64,000 nucleotides of DNA from Nocardia suismassiliense. GTDB lineage: Bacteria; Actinomycetota; Actinomycetes; Mycobacteriales; Mycobacteriaceae. Location: contig NZ_LT985361.1 in NCBI RefSeq assembly GCF_900269665.1, positions 3,639,982 through 3,703,981 on the forward strand, read 5' to 3'. A program made the translations under genes and the position numbers. The notes beneath the pieces were generated by a model. It was not told the DNA's origin and searched no databases. It worked only from the letters and a program-made list of their open reading frames with translations. Positions 44,154 through 52,035 of this stretch are shown in pieces. How positions within the stretch are numbered: position 1 is the stretch's first letter; each line of letters starts with the position of its first letter.

Positions 44154-44342
44154 CTACGAGGAGACAGCTTCGCTGACACCGCTCGGGCCCTCGTAGACCC
44201 GATCGGGCATCGACTCCAGCGCATTGAGGATATTTTTGTCGGCACCGTTGTTCTTGGCCGCGGAGACAATGCTGTCGCGGTCGCACGGATAGTCGACGCC
44301 GGACAAGTACTTCTGCACCTGAATGGGGTTGACTTGGCTCAT
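44154..44342 (-). CDS. DUF2795 small protein
   Basis: A 62-residue product with MSQVNPIQVQKYLSGVDYPCDRD, typical of DUF2795 proteins, and a short helical second half (KNNGADKNILNALESMPD). The family is small, helical and of unknown role; in actinobacteria it is often seen as a stress-linked protein. CGAGGAAGGGACGCAGC lies upstream on the minus strand, giving a good ribosome-binding site. Confidence 0.8.
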   Translation of the reverse strand: MSQVNPIQVQKYLSGVDYPCDRDSIVSAAKNNGADKNILNALESMPDRVYEGPSGVSEAVSS

Positions 44343-44418
44343 GCTGCGTCCCTTCCTCGGATTTCCGTTTCGATGGACGTGATCGCACTACCCGGGGTCC
44401 GGCGCGCCAAACCAGAAG

Positions 44419-45657
44419 TCATCCCCGATGTTTCGCCGCCGAGCCGGACGCCTCGGCGACGGTGTCGGCGGCTCGGCCATCGAAGCCGCTACGCCGCAGC
44501 AACACCGGAATGAGCAGGAACAGTGCGATCGCCAGGGCCGCGACGGCCAGCATGGCGCCGCGCAACCCGACGGCGTCGGCCCAGAGTCCGACATAGACCG
44601 GCCCGAGCAGGAAGCCGAGGTAGGACACCGTCGTGACGATCGAGGTCGCGCGGCCGCGGCGGGCCTCGTCGACGTTGCGCGAGACCACGGCCAGCAGTGT
44701 CGGGAACAGCACCGCGGTCCCGGCCGCGGCCACTGCGAGACCGGCCGCGGCGACGAAAAGTGTTGGCGCCGAGGCGATGAGAACGGTGCCGGCGGCGGTG
44801 GCCGCCGCTCCGGCGAGCAGTACGGTGCGGGACATATCGGGCCGCACGCCGCCGACGGCGAACCGCGTCAGCGCCACCGTGCCTGCGAACACGGCGGGCG
44901 CGACCGCGCTCGGTCCCGCCCCGGTGTGCAGTTCGGTCTCGGCGAAGACCGCGCTCCAACTCTGGTGCGCGTTCTCGCTGGCGAAGGCTAGTGCCCCGAG
45001 TACCCCGATGAGTACGAACGGAGCGATCCGCCATCGGTGGGAGTCGGCGAGATTCGTTGCGCCGCAGTCCTCGTAGCCATCCGGTATGCCGCGTTCCGGC
45101 AGCATCAAGAACGTCGCGGCACCGGTCACCATCGAGGCGACAGCCACCGCGACAAAGGGGACCGCGAGCGGGAGTTTCGCGGCGGCAGCCCATCCGGTGG
45201 CAAGGCTGCCGAGCACCACCAGGCTGGAGAACGCGCCATGGGCCCGGGTGATGACGGGGCGACCCGCGCTCCGCTCCGCCCGTCCGGCCACCGCGTTGAT
45301 GGCCACGTCGGCCGCTCCGCTGGTCGCCCCGACGAACGCCAGCCCGATACACAGGCTCACCAGATCCCGGGCGGTCAGCGCCAATCCGGCACCCACGCCA
45401 CCCAGTGCGCCGATGGCCACCGACGCGACCCGCAATCCCCACCGATCCAATGCTCGACCCGCCAGCAGCATCGCGGGCAGCGCGCCAGCGCCGACGAACA
45501 GCAACGCGAACCCGAGCTGCCCTGCGCCGAGGCCGGACTGCTCGGCGACCCGTGGCACGGACGCACCCCAGATTCCCCAGAACGAGCCGAAGGCCGCGAA
45601 CGCCAGATAGGCCGAGACGATCAGCGGGCGCGGCGAGTCGGCGGGTTGTCGAGCCAT
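44419..45657 (-). CDS. Major facilitator superfamily transporter
   Basis: A 412-residue product with about twelve hydrophobic helices. The first reads PLIVSAYLAFAAFGSFWGIWG, and the fifth to sixth contain GATSGAADVAINAVAGRAER, close to the fucose/sugar-type MFS members (DUF-type YbjJ-like). I start at ATG 45657; ATG 45675 is in frame but lies across the operator. It is divergent from a LacI gene across a palindrome, so the exported or imported compound probably also binds the LacI protein. Confidence 0.85.
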   Translation of the reverse strand: MARQPADSPRPLIVSAYLAFAAFGSFWGIWGASVPRVAEQSGLGAGQLGFALLFVGAGALPAMLLAGRALDRWGLRVASVAIGALGGVGAGLALTARDLVSLCIGLAFVGATSGAADVAINAVAGRAERSAGRPVITRAHGAFSSLVVLGSLATGWAAAAKLPLAVPFVAVAVASMVTGAATFLMLPERGIPDGYEDCGATNLADSHRWRIAPFVLIGVLGALAFASENAHQSWSAVFAETELHTGAGPSAVAPAVFAGTVALTRFAVGGVRPDMSRTVLLAGAAATAAGTVLIASAPTLFVAAAGLAVAAAGTAVLFPTLLAVVSRNVDEARRGRATSIVTTVSYLGFLLGPVYVGLWADAVGLRGAMLAVAALAIALFLLIPVLLRRSGFDGRAADTVAEASGSAAKHRG

Positions 45658-45658
45658 A

Positions 45659-45674
45659 TGTGTAACGATACACA
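45659..45674. promoter_or_regulatory. Probable LacI operator
   Basis: A 16-bp near-perfect palindrome TGTGTAACGATACACA with one mismatched pair. It lies between the start codons of the divergent MFS (45657) and LacI (45689) genes. Confidence 0.65.
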
Positions 45675-45688
45675 ATTATGCTGAGCCG

Positions 45689-46738
45689 ATGGTTTCCTCT
45701 GCCGGGTCGAAGCGGGTGACGCTCGCGCAGGTGGCCGAGCGGGCCGGCGTGTCGGTCATGACTGCCTCCTATGCCTACAACCGGCCGAGCCGGGTCTCCG
45801 AGCAGGCCCGAGCGAAGGTGCTGGCGGCGGCGGACGAACTGGGTTACGCCGGACCCGACCCGAGCGCCCGCTCGCTGCGCCGCGGCCGCACCGGCACCCT
45901 CGGCGTGGTGCTCGGCGAGCAGCTGAGCTACGCGTTCGACGATCCGCAGGCGGTGTCGTTCCTGGCCGGGATCGCCGAGGTGTGTGCCGAACGTGGTTAC
46001 GGCATAACGATTCTGCCGATTACCGGCGCGGCCGACGACCCCCAGCGGATTCAGCGAGCGGCGGTCGACGGATTCATCGTGTGGACCACCGCCGACAACG
46101 ATCCGATCCTGCCCGCCGTGCAGGCGACCAAGCGTCCCGCGGTGGTGCACGGCGGACCGGCGGTGCCCGGATCAGGTCTGGTCACCATCGACAACCGGGC
46201 GGCGGCGCGGGCGGTGGGCGCCGTCGCGTTCGCGGACGCCCAGCGCCCCGCGGTGCTGAGTTTCCCGCTGTCCAGGCAGCGGGTCGCCGCGATCAGGCCT
46301 GGCGCCGACATCACGGACGTCGCGTTCCCGGTGACCCGGCAGCGGCTCGAAGGGTATCGGCAGGCGGCCGAGCAGGCCGGAACCGCTTGGGCCGAGGTGA
46401 CCGTCGCAGTGTGTGCGCGTAACGACGCGGCCGAGGCGGAACGCGTCGCGACCGCACTGCTGACGTCCGCCGAACCGCCCGACGCGATTGCCGCGATGAG
46501 CGACGAGCTCGCGGCGGGCGTCGTCCGCGCCGCCCGCGCGCTCGGCCGCACCATCCCCGGCGAACTCGCCGTAACCGGGTGGGACGATGCCGCGGTGGCC
46601 GCGCGGCTCGATCTCACCACCGTCGCGCAATCATTGCGCGAACAGGGCGCTTTATGTGCGCACGCCGCGCTCGGGCAGCGGCTCGACTCCCGCGCCGAGC
46701 CGTGGTCGATTATTCGGCGCTCCAGCACACGTCACTGA
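45689..46738 (+). CDS. LacI family regulator
   Basis: A 349-residue product. The LacI DNA-binding domain lies at residues 9-55 (VTLAQVAERAGVSVMTASYAYNRPSRVSEQARAKVLAAADELGY, split by its helix boundaries). Residues 65-345 are the periplasmic-binding-protein-like sensor (GTLGVVLGEQLSYAF, AVDGFIVWTTADND, VTGWDDAAVAARLDLTTV). It probably represses the divergent MFS gene; the ligand is unknown. Confidence 0.87.
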   Translation: MVSSAGSKRVTLAQVAERAGVSVMTASYAYNRPSRVSEQARAKVLAAADELGYAGPDPSARSLRRGRTGTLGVVLGEQLSYAFDDPQAVSFLAGIAEVCAERGYGITILPITGAADDPQRIQRAAVDGFIVWTTADNDPILPAVQATKRPAVVHGGPAVPGSGLVTIDNRAAARAVGAVAFADAQRPAVLSFPLSRQRVAAIRPGADITDVAFPVTRQRLEGYRQAAEQAGTAWAEVTVAVCARNDAAEAERVATALLTSAEPPDAIAAMSDELAAGVVRAARALGRTIPGELAVTGWDDAAVAARLDLTTVAQSLREQGALCAHAALGQRLDSRAEPWSIIRRSSTRH

Positions 46739-46851
46739 CCATTCTTTCGACAAGGCTGCGTGTGGCACGCGTGCGCTCGGCTCGAATTTCATTAGCATTC
46801 GAGAGGTCATCGAACGGGCGCAGTGGAAACCGACGCAAAGAAAGGACAGCC

Positions 46852-47313
46852 ATGACGGAGGAATTTCCCCCCGGATATACGGCGCCGGGTCAGTACCCGC
46901 CGCCGGTCCCCGGGTCGCATCGGCGGCCCGACGGCAAGGGCCTGGCCATCACCGCGTTGGTGCTGGGTATCCTCGCGCTGCTCACCTTCTGGACGGTGAT
47001 CGGCGGCATCCTGTTCGGCCTCGCCGGCCTCGTCATCGGCATCATCGCCGCGGCACGGGCTCGTAAAGGCGCCGCCGGTGGTTCCGCGCTGGCGATAACG
47101 GGCTTGGTGTTGAGCATAATTGCGTTGGTTGTGACAGCGGTGGCCATCGCGGTCGGCTTCGCGCTTTTCAGTTATACCGGTGGTGACGAGTTCACCGACT
47201 GTGTGAACGATGCCGGTAACGACCAGGCGAAAATCGATCAGTGTGAACGGGATTGGCAGCAGACGGTGGAGAACAAATTCAGCGTCACCCTCAGTCCGCA
47301 GCCTACCAACTGA
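46852..47313 (+). CDS. DUF4190 membrane protein
   Basis: A 153-residue product from ATG 46852, after GAAAGGACAGCC. The N-terminus is proline-rich (FPPGYTAPGQYPPPVPG). Two helices follow in a DUF4190 pattern (LAITALVLGILALLTFW and ALAITGLVLSIIALVVTAV), separated by a basic AARARKG loop. The C-terminal tail of about 45 residues is outside and has two cysteines (FTDCVNDA, IDQCERDW), likely a disulfide. Function unknown. Confidence 0.8.
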   Translation: MTEEFPPGYTAPGQYPPPVPGSHRRPDGKGLAITALVLGILALLTFWTVIGGILFGLAGLVIGIIAAARARKGAAGGSALAITGLVLSIIALVVTAVAIAVGFALFSYTGGDEFTDCVNDAGNDQAKIDQCERDWQQTVENKFSVTLSPQPTN

Positions 47314-47999
47314 CGCGTTTGTTGCGCTGATTCGTCGCGCGCCGGAATGGATCTCATCAGGACAGCTTCGCTGAGCAGTGGGTAAGACACCGACTTGCCG
47401 ATGAGCGCGTGGCGCCGTGCCCGCGCTCCGGCAGGCGGTCCAGCACCGCGTGACTACGACACCGCGGGGCATTGCGCTCGTTCGGCCGGCTGCGTCGAAC
47501 TTCCATTGTGAATATCTTCATCCATGGGTAATTGTGTGCGGGCCGTACCCGCCGACCAGTCGGCATCGTCAGCCGGAGATATCTATTCGGCGTGCTTACG
47601 AATTCGACACTATTCAGGTGCGCAGTAGGGGTCGACGCAAAGGCGGTGGGGGACTATGGTTGTGACCTACCAGCCCCCGTCCCGAATCCGACTCGACGCC
47701 GAGAAGTATTGCGGGACACCGAAGTCCGCTGCCTGGTCCCAGCAGTCGACCACCTCTGTGTATTTAGGTGGAGTCATGTCCTCATATGCCGAATATCTGG
47801 ATCGCCGCATCCCATTGAGCCCCTTACGGATTCGAGCGGTCGGTATGTATTCGGTGTGATTTCCAGGTGCAGCTGAAACATTGTTGCGCACCATCTCGTC
47901 GCAACGGGAATTCCCGGTAATTCGACCAGTCTCCGGCCGCGCGTATTGCGCTGCCTGGGTCCACTGGAGAACGACATGGAAGAAAGGAGGTGAACAAAA
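47314..47999. other. Long intergenic region before the lasso cluster
   Basis: About 690 bp without a strong gene. A 67-codon frame at 47656-47859 (plus) has weak support: it starts two bases after a G-rich run and lacks any known domain. A small inverted repeat CCACCT-N10-AGGTGG is at 47750-47771, and GTTGCG-N11-CGCAAC is near 47884. The promoter of the lasso operon must lie here. Confidence 0.4.
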
Positions 48000-48116
48000 A
48001 TGACGAAGATGCCTTACATCGAGCCCCTGGTGATTTGCCTGGGCGCGGTCGAGGACCACACCACGATCCTCTTCCGCGGCGTGCCTGATCTGGTCAGCCA
48101 CGGCAACCTGATCTAG
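48000..48116 (+). CDS. Lasso peptide precursor
   Basis: A 38-residue precursor, missed as a long frame, with a near-perfect site AAAGGAGGTGA six bases before ATG 48000. The leader holds the actinobacterial recognition pattern Y-x2-P-x-V-x3-G-x5-T (Tyr6, Pro9, Val11, Gly15, Thr21), read by the RRE protein. Counting as in fusilassin, Thr21 is at -2 and the core starts at residue 23: ILFRGVPDLVSHGNLI. Asp8 of the core would close an eight-residue ring with the amino group of Ile1. An Ile first residue is unusual; known peptides mostly start with Gly, Ala, Ser, Cys, Leu or Trp. The mature peptide has Arg4, Asp8 and His12 as its charged or titratable side chains; its role is unknown. Confidence 0.85.
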   Translation: MTKMPYIEPLVICLGAVEDHTTILFRGVPDLVSHGNLI

Positions 48117-48136
48117 CCGCACGCAGTGCTGGACCC

Positions 48137-48176
48137 GTGGTCCCCTCCTTTCGGCACGTGACGGGGAGGGGACCAC
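48137..48176 (+). terminator. Hairpin between lasso precursor and cyclase genes
   Basis: GTGGTCCCCTCC (48137-48148) pairs perfectly with GGAGGGGACCAC (48165-48176), loop 16 bases, followed by ATTTAT. It is probably a partial terminator or RNA stabiliser that lets the precursor be made in excess of the enzymes. Confidence 0.7.
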
Positions 48177-48206
48177 ATTTATCGGCGAATGAGAGGTTCC
48201 GCCATC

Positions 48207-49931
48207 ATGGACCATTCCCCACTTACCGTGGACTACCTCGGTTGCGCCGGCCGAGCGACCCTGCCCCGCGCCGGAGCTCCCGTCGACTACGCCGCCGTGC
48301 CCTTCACCGCCTTCCCGGCGCGCAGTGTCCCGGAGAGCCCGAATTACTTGCGGCAGTGGACAAGAGCGGGAACGCACCCGACTGTGCGACCCGCGCATAC
48401 GAGCGATCGAGCCCATCTCGCGCTGGGTGGCACCCTCACCGGATCCCTGGACGATGCCCTCGCCGAACGGATCACCGCTGCACTTACCAGTGGACGCTAC
48501 GCAGATCTGGCGGAGCTACCAGGTGATCTGGTCGGTTGCGTGGTCACCGACGATCGAGTCTTCCTGTTCCGCAGCCTGTTCACCCGGGACACCCTGTTCT
48601 ACCAGCAGTCCGGCCACACGCTGGCATGGTCCAGCGATCCCGCCGACCTCGTCCCCGACACCGTCGACCGGCTGGATCGGGAAACCATCTGGCGAATCTG
48701 CCGCGGCGACAGCATCTTCGCCTATCCCGAGCTGGGCTTGCTCCGCCCCGGCCACCTGCTGGTGTTCGATGGTGTGTCGGCCGAGGTCGTCCAGTACGAC
48801 CGGATCACGCCGAAGCCGCTGCCGCGCGGCAGCACCGCGCGGGACTACGCGGAGCGGGCATGGGAACTTCTGCTCGCCGCGACCCGGCCTTACGCGCACG
48901 GCGGTCACATCGGACTCCTGCTGAGCGGCGGCATGGATTCTTCCGCCGTCGCCGCCGCGCTGGTGGCCAACGGCGCCGACATCACCGCCTACCACCTGGC
49001 CACCGACGATCCGCTCGCCGACGAGTCCGAGTACGCCCGCGAAGTGTGCCGGCACCTGTCCATCCCGTTCGTGCCGATCATGACCGACACCGGTGCCGGG
49101 CACGTGAACGAAGACTGGCGGTTCTCCCACCCGTACAACCACACCGGGTTTCGCTGGCTGGAGCAGATTGTGCAGCGGGTCCACCAGGACGGCGTGCAGC
49201 TGCTCACCTGGGGTCGGGACGGTGACCTGCTGTTCAGTCCGGCCCCTGACTACGGCGTGTGCGATGTGCTGTGGGGGCGGCTGAGCTTGTCGGAGAAGCG
49301 CTTGATGCTGCGCGGCCTAATCTGTTCGCGCTGGACGCTGACGGATCTGCTGAAGAGTGTCCGTCGTTCGTATTCACTGGCGATCGATGCCTCGGCGTTC
49401 GGCGACTACACGCGGCACCCCGACTTTCTGGTCCCGATGCCGGGCGTGCGGTTCGAGTTGCCCAACCCGGAATTCGTTCCCGAGGAACAGACCACCGACC
49501 TGGCCCTGGCCTGGCCGCACGGCGTCCAGTTCTGCTCCCCGATGGCCGATCGGGCGCTGTACGAGCTGATGACCGGCATGCCGAGGGCATACCGGTGCAT
49601 CTCCTATGGCGGCCGGAATATCAACAAACCGGTGCAGCGGTTGATGCTCGAAGACCGGCTGCCGCCGATGATTTGGCGCCGGCACGGTCGGCTGTGGTTG
49701 GGTTCGCCGCACGAGAACTTCTGCCTGAACCATGCGCAGGCGCTCGCCGGGCTACTCGGGCCCGACTCGCTGCTGGCTCGGCTGAACATCGTCGACCCGG
49801 CGCAGGTCGTCGCCGTGCTCGGCCACCCGTTGTCGACCCGCCGCCACGCGCAGAGCCTGATCTGCACGGCCATGACCGAACTATTCCTGCGCAGTCTGGA
49901 AAGCCGGACCGCACATCCGGTGAGGAGCTGA
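48207..49931 (+). CDS. Lasso peptide cyclase (asparagine-synthetase-like, C protein)
   Basis: A 574-residue product; ATG 48207 is preceded by GAGAGG, and ATG 48189 is the other option. The N-terminal half resembles a class II glutaminase fold but lacks the catalytic Cys2 (it begins MDHSPL). The C-terminal synthetase domain has the PP-loop LLLSGGMDSSAVAAAL and later YGGRNINKPVQRLM. In lasso maturation this enzyme adenylates the ring Asp/Glu with ATP and forms the macrolactam. It lies 90 bp after the precursor, and the next gene starts five bases after its stop. Confidence 0.9.
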   Translation: MDHSPLTVDYLGCAGRATLPRAGAPVDYAAVPFTAFPARSVPESPNYLRQWTRAGTHPTVRPAHTSDRAHLALGGTLTGSLDDALAERITAALTSGRYADLAELPGDLVGCVVTDDRVFLFRSLFTRDTLFYQQSGHTLAWSSDPADLVPDTVDRLDRETIWRICRGDSIFAYPELGLLRPGHLLVFDGVSAEVVQYDRITPKPLPRGSTARDYAERAWELLLAATRPYAHGGHIGLLLSGGMDSSAVAAALVANGADITAYHLATDDPLADESEYAREVCRHLSIPFVPIMTDTGAGHVNEDWRFSHPYNHTGFRWLEQIVQRVHQDGVQLLTWGRDGDLLFSPAPDYGVCDVLWGRLSLSEKRLMLRGLICSRWTLTDLLKSVRRSYSLAIDASAFGDYTRHPDFLVPMPGVRFELPNPEFVPEEQTTDLALAWPHGVQFCSPMADRALYELMTGMPRAYRCISYGGRNINKPVQRLMLEDRLPPMIWRRHGRLWLGSPHENFCLNHAQALAGLLGPDSLLARLNIVDPAQVVAVLGHPLSTRRHAQSLICTAMTELFLRSLESRTAHPVRS

Positions 49932-49936
49932 TCACC

Positions 49937-50212
49937 ATGCCACTGCTGCAACTCGGCGACGACGCCATCCTGGACACCACCGACGGTGTCGGCGTCATCA
50001 TGGACTCCCGGGCGGGTGTCTACTTCGAACTCAATCCCGTTGCCACGCTGATGGTTCAGGCCGCGATGAGCTGCGAGACCGTCGAGGACGCGGTGCGCGA
50101 GCTCGAGCAGCGCATCGATGCGAGCGCGGAGACATTGCGCGCCGGCCTGGGCAAGCTGGTCGACCAGCTCGCCGAGCACCGGCTCCTCGCGCGAACGGAT
50201 GCCGCGAAATGA
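49937..50212 (+). CDS. Lasso peptide RRE protein (PqqD-like, B1)
   Basis: A 91-residue product from ATG 49937, with GAGGAGCTG upstream. It reads as a PqqD-type winged helix: an N-terminal beta sheet (LQLGDDAILDTTDGVGVIMD), SRAGVYFELNPVATLMVQA, then a helical half. These proteins bind the precursor leader and present it to the B2 protease. Its end overlaps the B2 start by 4 bp. Confidence 0.88.
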   Translation: MPLLQLGDDAILDTTDGVGVIMDSRAGVYFELNPVATLMVQAAMSCETVEDAVRELEQRIDASAETLRAGLGKLVDQLAEHRLLARTDAAK

Positions 50213-50730
50213 CCGAGCTGGCACGCCAATTGGAGTCCATGCTGTCCGATATCGACGGTGTGCCGGCACCGCCGCGCCCGTCATATCGGCTTCGTGGTTA
50301 CGCGGTGCGCAGCACCTGGCGGGCGCTACGGCTGCTCGGCACGCAAGGGTGGGGACCGGCCCACCGCTACCTGCGGGACTTGCGGCCCGGACCGGGCTGG
50401 CAGGCGTCCGCCGAACTGGCTCCGGCGCAGGCGATCCGGCTTGTCCGGCGAGAGGTCCTGTTCAGCCAGCTGGTTTTACGAACGTTGCAGCCCAACGGGC
50501 TATGCCTGCCCCGTTCCTTCTCACTGGGAACATATCTTTCGGCCATCGGACTACCGGCCGAAGTCATCGTGGCCCGCGAACGAACCTCCACCAACCCCCG
50601 CTACTCCTTCCACTCGTGGACGGAGCTGTACGGGGAGGTGCTCAACGACAGTCAAGATGTCACCGTGGGTTTCTCGGTGCTGCAACGAGTTTCGGCGCGG
50701 GCGCTCAACGATGGAGGCGTGGTCGCATAG
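50209..50730 (+). CDS. Lasso peptide leader protease (B2, transglutaminase-like)
   Basis: A 173-residue product. The catalytic Cys is in LCLPRSFSLGTYLSAIGL; the His is in SFHSWTEL and the Asp in GEVLNDSQD, matching the Cys-His-Asp triad of B2 proteins. It cuts the leader at the Thr-x site with help of B1. It starts by ATGA overlap with the RRE gene. No ABC exporter gene follows in the cluster. Confidence 0.9.
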   Translation: MTELARQLESMLSDIDGVPAPPRPSYRLRGYAVRSTWRALRLLGTQGWGPAHRYLRDLRPGPGWQASAELAPAQAIRLVRREVLFSQLVLRTLQPNGLCLPRSFSLGTYLSAIGLPAEVIVARERTSTNPRYSFHSWTELYGEVLNDSQDVTVGFSVLQRVSARALNDGGVVA

Positions 50731-50793
50731 GGCTTCGCCCTGGACTCCGTTACAGTGACCAAGGCCGGTGGCCGGTTCAGGTAGGAGAAAAGG

Positions 50794-51141
50794 GTGACGG
50801 TGTCGATTACGAATCAGCAGGTCAACGAGCATACGTTTCTGCAGATGATGTACGAGGACCCATATTTCCCGGACCACGTCTTGGACAAAGGTACCGATAT
50901 CCTGCGTCAGCTGTGCGCGCAGATCGAAGCAGAACCGCCTGCCGATCTGACGAAACTGTACGAACTCACCCAGCGCGCCACCGAGGAGTTCAACGTGCTG
51001 GAAGCGGAGTTCGAAGCGGCAGACAGTGGAATCGAAACCACTGCCCGCGAGGAGATCTGCGAGGAATTCTGCTTTATCGCCGACGCTTACGGGTTCGAAG
51101 ACGCGGATCCAGAAGAGCTGACCGCCACTCGCGAGTGGTAA
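50794..51141 (+). CDS. DUF5713 family protein
   Basis: A 115-residue acidic helical product from GTG 50794, after GTAGGAG. It contains VNEHTFLQMMYEDPYFPD, and a later EEICEEFCFIADAYGFEDAD typical of DUF5713. Function unknown; in other genomes such proteins stand alone. It lies 63 bp after the lasso protease gene, and may be co-transcribed by chance or as an accessory. Confidence 0.75.
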   Translation: MTVSITNQQVNEHTFLQMMYEDPYFPDHVLDKGTDILRQLCAQIEAEPPADLTKLYELTQRATEEFNVLEAEFEAADSGIETTAREEICEEFCFIADAYGFEDADPEELTATREW

Positions 51142-51270
51142 CGGGGTGACCGAAGGGCGAGCCTGGACGTCGTGGCAAGCGCGACTGATGCTTCCTCCGT
51201 CTTCCGCCGATTGCTTTGGCGCCGAGTCAGTTCCGGGCACCAGGCCCTGGGCTACTGGCACAGTGGTGCG

Positions 51271-51993
51271 ATGACCACGCTGAAGCTCAGCTCCGCAAGT
51301 GGGAGCGAGATCGGAAATCGCTACCGGGCCAATTTCGATGTCCTGCATCTGGACCCGGAACCCCTGCTCGCCGTTGTCGCGGACGGCATGGGTGACAGCG
51401 AAGGTAGTGCTCTTGCCGGGCGGACCGCAGTGGACACCTTCGTCGAGCACGTGAAAGCCGCGGACGGCAAAGCCTGTCCGGAGGTTCTGCGTGCGGCTGT
51501 AGCGGCTGCTCAAAAGCGGGTCGGGGACATCGGTCGGCGGGCCGTCGGGCTGGCCGGCTGCACGCTCACCGCGCTGGTCGGATCGGAGACCGGGTACTGG
51601 ATCACGCAGATCGGTGACTCCCGGGTCTACCGGCTGAGAGAAGGACTATTGGAGTTGCTCACCACGGACCACACCATGGCCTGGCTGGGCGTGATCCACG
51701 GCTGGTACCCCATGGCCTCACCGCAAGCCGCCGCTGCGCGCTACCACCTCACCCGATATGTCGGGCACGGTGCGCACCCGGAGCCGGACGTGCTGAGCGT
51801 GGGCGTACGACCCGAGGACCGGTTCCTGTTGTGTAGCGACGGTATCGCCGATCAGGTTGCCTACCAACAGATCCTGGAAATACTGGAGCAGCAGAGCTCA
51901 CCCGACATGATGGTCCGGCAGCTCCTCTCCGCTGCCGATGCGGGCGGGGGAAACGATAACGCCACGGCCCTCGTCATCCAGGTTCATCGTTAG
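51271..51993 (+). CDS. PP2C family protein phosphatase
   Basis: A 240-residue product with metal-dependent phosphatase motifs: LLAVVADGMGDSEGSALAG, then TLTALVGSETGYWITQIGDSRVYRL, LCSDGIADQV and a terminal GGNDNATALVIQV. It would dephosphorylate Ser/Thr residues with two divalent ions. ATG 51271 was chosen; GTG 51172 is in frame. It follows DUF5713 and precedes, convergently, the terpene locus. Confidence 0.85.
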   Translation: MTTLKLSSASGSEIGNRYRANFDVLHLDPEPLLAVVADGMGDSEGSALAGRTAVDTFVEHVKAADGKACPEVLRAAVAAAQKRVGDIGRRAVGLAGCTLTALVGSETGYWITQIGDSRVYRLREGLLELLTTDHTMAWLGVIHGWYPMASPQAAAARYHLTRYVGHGAHPEPDVLSVGVRPEDRFLLCSDGIADQVAYQQILEILEQQSSPDMMVRQLLSAADAGGGNDNATALVIQVHR

Positions 51994-52035
51994 ATCAACC
52001 TGAATTCACACTGGTCGGCTGACCATAGGGGAGTT

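Noticed and set aside
44489..46150. 553-residue frame antisense to LacI and in another frame of MFS
   Set aside because: Low-complexity arginine-rich product spanning two well supported divergent genes and their operator.
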